In this document: positions 58,806-64,000 of the stretch, piece by piece
How the letters are laid out: each line of letters opens with the position of its first letter
Position numbering within the stretch: the first letter of the stretch is position 1
Source: Macrotrachela quadricornifera
Lineage: Eukaryota > Rotifera > Eurotatoria > Philodinida > Philodinidae
DNA length: 64,000 nt
Direction: 5' to 3'
Assembly: GCA_022393335.1 (NCBI GenBank)
Contig: JAJEKB010020868.1
Span: 1-64,000 of the forward strand
Notes under the pieces: model-generated
What the model was told of the DNA's origin: nothing
Seen by the model: the letters and a program-made list of their open reading frames with translations, nothing else
The model's database searches: none
Position numbers and translations under genes: made by a program

Positions 58806-59701
58806 AGAAAAGGAGAAGGACGGATAAGGCCATTTTCGATCCTCTTTAGAATTAATTTTTTGGTGTCAGATTTGAATAAGGGGTGGTTTCTGATCACTTT
58901 TTCCAACTTTATCCATCCTTCATTATTGGGGTCCTTATAAAATAGGTGCTCGTCAAAATTTAGTGAAAAATATTTTTATCTCCGTAACTTTTCTTGAAAA
59001 CAGTCTTAAACCAACGTCAAATTTTGACCATAGATGTAGTTTTTCAAGCTCTATCAACTGATAATATCAAAAATTAGAAAAAATGGATGCAATAGGGTCA
59101 ACAATTGAGAATATTAATAAATTGTTTAAAATTTCTGTGAGGGAACCATAGTCACCACTAAATGCAACGTCTTCAAATCAACTTATATATAGCTCATTTT
59201 GTAGAGTTCAATGAGTTATGCTTATAGCAAAAGAAATCAGGGCTCCCTATTATCTCTTTCGAGAGATATAGCCATCACAAGATTTGGTGACTATTGTGTC
59301 TTGCGAATTCATGGAGAACTCGAAATTCCGAATTAGAAAGTATATTTTTCACTAAATTTTGATGAACACCTATTTTATAAGGATCACAATAATGAAACAC
59401 GGGGTCTACAAGGTCGGCAGACCTGTATAAGGAATAAAGAAATTTTGAGAAGTTTTATTATGATATTGGTAATCAGCTCTCTTGAATTTACAAGCATATA
59501 TGAGTTTGAATCATGTAAAAAGAAATTTTTTTTTCTCATTATACCTGCGGAAGGCCTCAGGCAACAAAATCGTAAATGTCGTTTTTCGCGGAATAAAGTT
59601 GAAAGAAGTGATCAGAAACAATCGCTTATTCAAACCTGATACAAAATAAATTAATTCTAAAGAGGGCCGAAAAGTTGTCTTACCCATTTCTCCTCCTTTT
59701 C
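58806..59701. repeat. fold-back element, ~0.9 kb
   Basis: The left arm starts GAAAAGGAGAAGGACGGATAAG (58807) and pairs with the complement ending at 59701. Strong pairing covers TCCTCTTTAGAATTAATTT, TGATCACTT, and an inner block at about 58930-58970 (TTATAAAATAGGTGCTCGTC) with 59340-59390. No transposase. It lies between the EEP fragment and the small peptide gene. Confidence 0.7.
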
Positions 59702-59871
59702 AAAAAAAAACGGAAAAACTTTGTTGGCAACCTATTATTCACAAGAATATGTGTGTATTAAAACCCAACATTGCCCTTTTACAAAAACACGCCTGGTGAC
59801 CTGTTATTTTCTTGTGTTCTGTTGATACTCGTTATTTCCGCTCTTTTGATTTGTTATTTATTGGAGCATTA

Positions 59872-59878
59872 TATATAA
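59872..59878 (+). promoter_or_regulatory. TATA box of the 60017-60250 peptide gene
   Basis: TATATAA about 139 bp before the ATG. A putative 60-nt intron (donor GTATGC at 59957, acceptor ATATAG ending 60016) removes most of the leader, leaving a short 5' untranslated exon starting about 59905. Confidence 0.5.
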
Positions 59879-60016
59879 CCTTGCAAAAACTATTTCATAT
59901 CACAAACAGTCAAAGATTATCAAAATAAAGTTTTTTTGTGAAAACTGGAAAGTTTGGTATGCATTACTATCATCATAAACCTAATACTGTTTTACTTTAT
60001 GATTTGCTTCATATAG

Positions 60017-60250
60017 ATGCCGTCTAAAGCAACAACAGTTCTTCTCTTCGCACTGGTTGCCATGCTGTTTGTCCCAAGACAAGTTCATGGTAGTACGTGC
60101 ACAGACGCTTGTGATGGAGGCCCAAAATCGATGAAAAATTTCTGTGAAGATCTATCAGCTCCGCCGAAGGTTATAGGTCTTTGTTGGGCGGCTGCTTACA
60201 TATCTACAGAAGCGTGCAAAAACTTCTGCTCTGCTAATGGTTTCGATTAA
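60017..60250 (+). CDS. secreted cysteine-rich peptide, 77 aa
   Basis: The start ATG lies directly after an acceptor (ATATAG). Residues 1-25 form a strong signal peptide (KATTVLLFALVAMLFVP, cleavage near VHG|ST). The mature 52 residues contain six cysteines at 28, 32, 43, 56, 67 and 71. The spacing C-x3-C-x10-C-x12-C-x10-C-x3-C is the same read from either end. The CxxxC pairs on two helix-like segments suggest a disulfide-tied helical hairpin. Such folds occur in secreted defence, signalling and venom-type peptides, and sequence alone does not choose among them. A TATA box, leader intron and ATTAAA-like signal near 60300 make this a well-formed, probably expressed gene. Confidence 0.8.
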   Translation: MPSKATTVLLFALVAMLFVPRQVHGSTCTDACDGGPKSMKNFCEDLSAPPKVIGLCWAAAYISTEACKNFCSANGFD

Positions 60251-60884
60251 GAACACTTCCAAAAATTTGGTTAGAAAGACAGAACCGATGCTTTACTTAT
60301 TAAAATATTATTCATTAAGATTTCTTGTTGAAACAGAAACATTCTTTTCAAATAAGGTATATCAATCCACCAGATAGTTAAGATATTTAAGCAAGCGACG
60401 CAGCACTATAAAAGATCTAGATGTTTTCGTGTTGTGTCTTTTACAGATCCAATAAGAATCTTGCAAAGATTTTCTCTTTTTCCCTGAAGAAACGACTGAA
60501 TTCTAAAAGAAGTATGTGATCACATCATTTCACAATCTTAATAGGATTCTTGACAAGATTTTCTAGAAACTTGCCAAGTTTATCATTGTTTTTCAAACAA
60601 GAATTTAGGGAAGAAATCAATGATTCTTGAAATAAATGTGCAGCCAGGGAATCACAGAGTTTTGCTAAGATTTTGATAATTCAAAATTGTAGAAGAACAT
60701 ATTCCTGATCAAATATTTTAGGGCGGAGGGCGCACGAGGAAGACTCTGTACCTCTGTTCTAACGTGTCTGCCACGTATGTGGGGGGGGGGGGGGAGGAGG
60801 GTGTCCAAATTTCTACCCCGAAACACTTCAACGCTCTTTCAGATCGTGTTTCATAAAAACCTTGACATACTTCATTCTTCAGAT
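60251..60884. other. intergenic with poly-G run
   Basis: 3' flank of the peptide gene. A poly-G run occurs at about 60781-60794. Short near-repeats built on TTGCAAAGATTTTCT / TTGACAAGATTTTCT lie between 60455 and 60575. Confidence 0.5.
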
Positions 60885-61283
60885 CAGAGATGTGCATGTG
60901 ACAAAATGCTCTGTTTTAGATCCCAGCTTCTTACCGACATGAAGCGTGCGCTAGAGATGTGAGAACAATGTTATTCGATGCAGAAGTCTTTGATCGACAC
61001 GTTGATACACTTTATTTCAACATTAGATATGACTGGAAAAAATTATGGCCTACACGGGGCTGCGGGTCAACTCTCTTCGAGACGTCTCGGGGCGAACTTG
61101 ACCCATAACCTTGTGGAGGCTATGATTTTTTCTAGTCATATATAATGTTGAAATAAAGTGTACCAACGTGTAGATCGAAGACTTCTGCATCGAATAACAT
61201 TGTTTTCACATCTTTAGTACACGATTCATATCATTAAGAAGCTCAGGTCTAAAACAGAACATTTTACCCCGTGCACATCTCTG
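60885..61283. mobile_element. hAT-type MITE, 399 bp, with 8-bp TSD
   Basis: Starts CAGAGATGTGCATG and ends with the near-complement CGTGCACATCTCTG. Perfect 8-bp direct repeats CTTCAGAT flank it (60877-60884 and 61284-61291). The arms pair over most of the length (TTATTCGATGCAGAAGTCTT against its complement; TTTATTTCAACATTA against its complement), leaving a GC-rich centre near 61050-61110. No coding capacity. Confidence 0.92.
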
Positions 61284-62264
61284 CTTCAGATATGTATATT
61301 TAAATATCTAGACACATCGAATGCTAATGAATGCAATTCACAAAAAGCAGATTATTAGACATTTTTCCTAATTACCAAGAGCGCAAGAAATTTCAACAAA
61401 AAGATACGTCATTATAAATACTCTTCTGGATTATATAAATCATACAAGTAGCGCTCGTCTTAAGACTCGCTCAGCTCTTTCTCGTAGGAAAAATGTTTCT
61501 AAACTACCATCAAGCTATTTATTTATAAAATTTTAAAAAAGCCGAAGTCAGACATAACTTCCTCGACCGCAACTGCTTTCGATCAAACCTTATAAAATAA
61601 AATGTTTTTTGTAAAAAAGTGGTTCTTTGTCTAAAATAAATGTGGAAACCTCGGATTTAAATCCGAGAGTTATGTGTACTTCAAAAAGTAAATAAGACGT
61701 ATGAGTTATTCTATAATGTGTCGACTAGAGCCCGCCGGGTACGAATTCAGGTCCCGATCTGAAAATTTTAAGTTGACCTAGTCTAGGCATCTTCTAAGTC
61801 AGTAAATTATTATTGGCCAGAAAAATATTCATTATATACAATAATTCTTGCTTTGATTTTCTTTAGTTTTTATTTATTTTCTTCAGAAAACGGTGAATTT
61901 ATTTATGAATAAATTAGGATTTTGTATTTATTATAATGGTACCCATTATAATGCTCTTTCACCTTTTCAAGATGATCCTCAACAATTTGTACCACACTTT
62001 GACTTAATTAACATGAGTTTATAATATGAAATATAATATGAAACATGCTTTAACTAAAAAAAACATTTTCATTTATGAAAATTAGTAAAGTCTTTGGAAC
62101 TAACTCCTCGCCATGTCCTACAGGACAAAAGCAGAGCATCCGTAGGGCCTAAGGGGCAGTTCCTTAGTGCGTTCAAGGATAAAACTTTTTTAGACAGATT
62201 GATCAAAATCAATTTATCGTGAGCTTTACTTTTCGAGTACATAAAAATAAGGCTGGCTCTATGG
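61284..62264. other. intergenic; possible short coding remnant
   Basis: A 39-codon frame at 61905-62024, behind a CTTCAG acceptor, reads YYNGTHYNALSPFQDD, with a GTHYNAL word resembling the His loop of OTU cysteine proteases. It is too short to call a gene. Otherwise nothing recognisable. Confidence 0.25.
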
Positions 62265-62575
62265 AGAACAAACAAATGTCACATAGACACACAATTAAGT
62301 TATATGGCTTTTTCATGGTTTTTCTCACGTGCCACTTTGAAGAAATATTAAGCGCAGCATATCTATCCCTATTATTTTGCATCCTTTTATAGCTCTTAAC
62401 GAGTTCAATCTATTTTGAAAAAAAAAGGGTATTGGTAACATCGAAAACAAACAAATACTACACAGACACATTACCTAGATATATGAGTTTTTCACAGTTT
62501 TTCGACACTGTCATACAGAGGAAATCTTGTGCGCAGCATATTTATCCCTATAACTGAGCATCATTTTGCAACCCA
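62265..62575. repeat. two direct repeat units, ~178 bp apart
   Basis: Unit 1 (about 62265-62395) and unit 2 (about 62443-62575) share ACAAACAAAT, ACA(C/T)AGACACA, TTTTTCA(C/T)(A/G)GTTTTTC and GCGCAGCATAT(C/T)TATCCCTAT in the same order. They are diverged tandem copies with no coding potential. Confidence 0.65.
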
Positions 62576-63409
62576 TGAAATTCTCTATATATTGGTATAT
62601 GATAGTTGAAGTTTTGTTTTGATTATGATAAATTTTTTCTTTAAAGAAAATTAGAAAAAATTAGAAAAGGTCATTATTTACATAGAAAATGAGAATATTT
62701 TTACCGTAACGCAGCAAATCCTTAACGGATCCTCCTCATCTTCTTCTCTCGACTGAGATATTGATGAGGTAATTCTATGTATAAAATTTCATGATAATTG
62801 GATGAGCCTTTCAAAAGCTATCGTGTAAACGGACGGACGGCTGGATACACTGACCGATTCTAGAGTCTATGAACTTTTTGAGTGCACAAAAAGAACTGTT
62901 TGAGTAGACTAACTCAATTATCTAACGAGATATTTTTATAGATATTAGTCAACTGAAGTAGGATGCATTATTAGTTATTAGCGCATGGTTTATGTCGCGA
63001 CTAAACAGTAAAAAAGTAAAAATAATTGACGACAAATTGATTTTGATCGAATTCTCTAAAAACTATCTATCTTGAGTATATGCTCAGCATTTTGACCGTA
63101 TCTCGTGAACGAATTGGCCATTTGAGCTCTGGGACATCTCATTTGGACAGAAAACAGTTTAGTCTACAAATTCATTCTACTCAACTGAGTAAGTTTTGAG
63201 ATAAAAGAAGTGATAGAATTCAAAATCTGAGGAAATTCGAAGCAATATTACACTGCGAGAGGTGGTATTTTGGATTTTTCTCACCTGGTGCACGAGATCT
63301 TAGGCTTATTTTTCTATAAGACATAGATCTCGTCAAGACACATCTTTTGCCACTGAATTGAAAGAATAAAAAACCTGGAGAAGTAAGCTACCATACACTG
63401 AAAAAAAAA

Positions 63410-63660
63410 AAGGTGTTTTACGAAACTTAAAAAGGGTTTCGAATTTTGCAACGAATTCGAAACCTTTTTTCAGTTTCGTACGAACAAGGTTTCGTACCAT
63501 ACTGTTTTCCACAACTGCAAAAAAAGGGTTTCGTACATAAGGTTTCGTATCACACTGTTTTATACAACTGCAGAAAAGGGTTTCGTACATAAGGTTTCGT
63601 ATCACACTGTTTTCTACAACTGCAGAAAAGGGTTTCGTACATAAGGTTTCGTATAATGCA
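63410..63660. repeat. ~52-bp tandem repeat with GTTTCGTAC words
   Basis: Units contain CACACTGTTTTCTACAACTG, then CAGAAAAGGGTTTCGTACAT, then AAGGTTTCGTAT. Unit starts lie near 63501, 63554 and 63606, with degenerate copies to the left (63410-63490), where GGTTTCG and the inverse CGAAACC also occur. A minus-strand frame runs through it only because the unit happens to stay open. Confidence 0.85.
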
Positions 63661-64000
63661 GTTGCGACCAACATAATGACTAATTTCAACTAGATTTATT
63701 AAATATCTATCTATCTATCCTCCTTAGTACAATCCTCAAGACCATATTTTGCATTTCAGGGATTTACTTAGATACTTCCGATGAGGATTTCCATTGTTAT
63801 TCCCTCATATATAGGACTTTGTTTATCATCATAGTCATATAATTCTTCCGCAAGCAAGCAAAGACAAGATCTTTCGTGTGTCTTCTACATATATCGAAAA
63901 ATACAATTTACTTATCTCAAACTATAGCCACCAACGAATGTTTTGTTACCGTCGACCTAAATAAAAAAGAATAGAATTGAATTATTTTTAAATGACTACT
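63661..64000. other. window end, no gene seen
   Basis: AT-rich sequence with a (TATC)n run at about 63707-63718. No gene. Confidence 0.4.

Noticed and set aside
61905..62024. OTU-like 39-codon frame
   Set aside because: One HY-containing word is not enough for an OTU call and the frame is isolated.
63333..63689. 118-codon minus-strand frame
   Set aside because: It reads straight through the 52-bp tandem repeat; the repeated protein text is a by-product of the repeat unit.

Overview
The window is strongly AT-rich animal-type DNA. Genes are split by many very short introns (mostly 50-70 nt, GT..AG), and there are no operons, bacterial ribosome sites or CRISPR arrays. The gene families present (F-box/LRR proteins, near-identical FG-GAP repeat proteins, orphan rhodopsin-like GPCRs, PLAAT/LRAT proteins, UNC93-like carriers, Thr/Ser-linker secreted proteins, an ADP-ribosyltransferase-family fragment) and the dense mix of low-copy DNA transposons suggest a bdelloid rotifer (Adineta/Rotaria type). 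That assignment rests on recalled family resemblance, not on a search.

Layout. 1-2551: no gene seen. 2552-4228: frameshifted F-box/LRR pseudogene. 5286-6200: fold-back element. 6342-8215: second F-box gene, cut by a 620-bp fold-back transposon with a TCA target duplication; skipping the element and one TCA rejoins the frame exactly. 10339-12032: secreted Cys-rich protein with a Thr/Ser linker built from tiny phase-1 exons. 12288-16680: repeat zone with a nested palindrome, a 1.4-kb TIR element, a 164-bp satellite running into a 400-N assembly gap, and a tRNA-like SINE candidate. 18433-19472: seven-repeat FG-GAP/VCBS protein. 19914-20462: LRR fragment. 24120-24546: broken ADP-ribosyltransferase-family fragment. 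24657-25409: unknown 250-aa protein.

25834-38395 is the structural centre of the window. A segmental duplication carries two intact copies of a four-exon PLAAT (LRAT-domain) acyltransferase gene. Copy A has received a 1547-bp non-autonomous hAT element with a perfect 8-bp target duplication. Between the copies lies a 4.2-kb hAT transposon whose ten-exon, 950-codon transposase is open except for one in-frame TGA. Its right terminal repeat abuts the first base of copy B and it has no target duplication, which points to a rearrangement.

41129-47139: a small secreted protein and two seven-transmembrane receptors, all on the minus strand; a perfect-hairpin MITE lies 16 bp past the stop of the first receptor. 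49718-50339: piggyBac-type MITE (TTAA), followed by an extremely AT-rich tract. 50960-51292: small unknown gene. 53191-54080: degraded PAN/apple-like secreted gene. 54864-55536: broken NAD-dependent epimerase-like gene. 55833-57822: complete nine-exon UNC93-like membrane protein. 58107-58406: fragment of an endonuclease/exonuclease/phosphatase-family gene. 60017-60250: 77-aa secreted peptide with palindromically spaced cysteines. 60885-61283: hAT MITE. 62265-63660: tandem repeats.

Most genes are isolated members of expanded families rather than a pathway. The mix of intact, freshly interrupted and decayed copies among terminal-repeat elements is what a gene-poor, transposon-rich accessory or subtelomeric-like region would look like. 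No clear new multi-gene system was found. The strongest leads are the PLAAT duplication with its hAT junction, the palindromic-cysteine peptide, the seven-bladed FG-GAP array and the exactly datable MITE insertion in an F-box gene.
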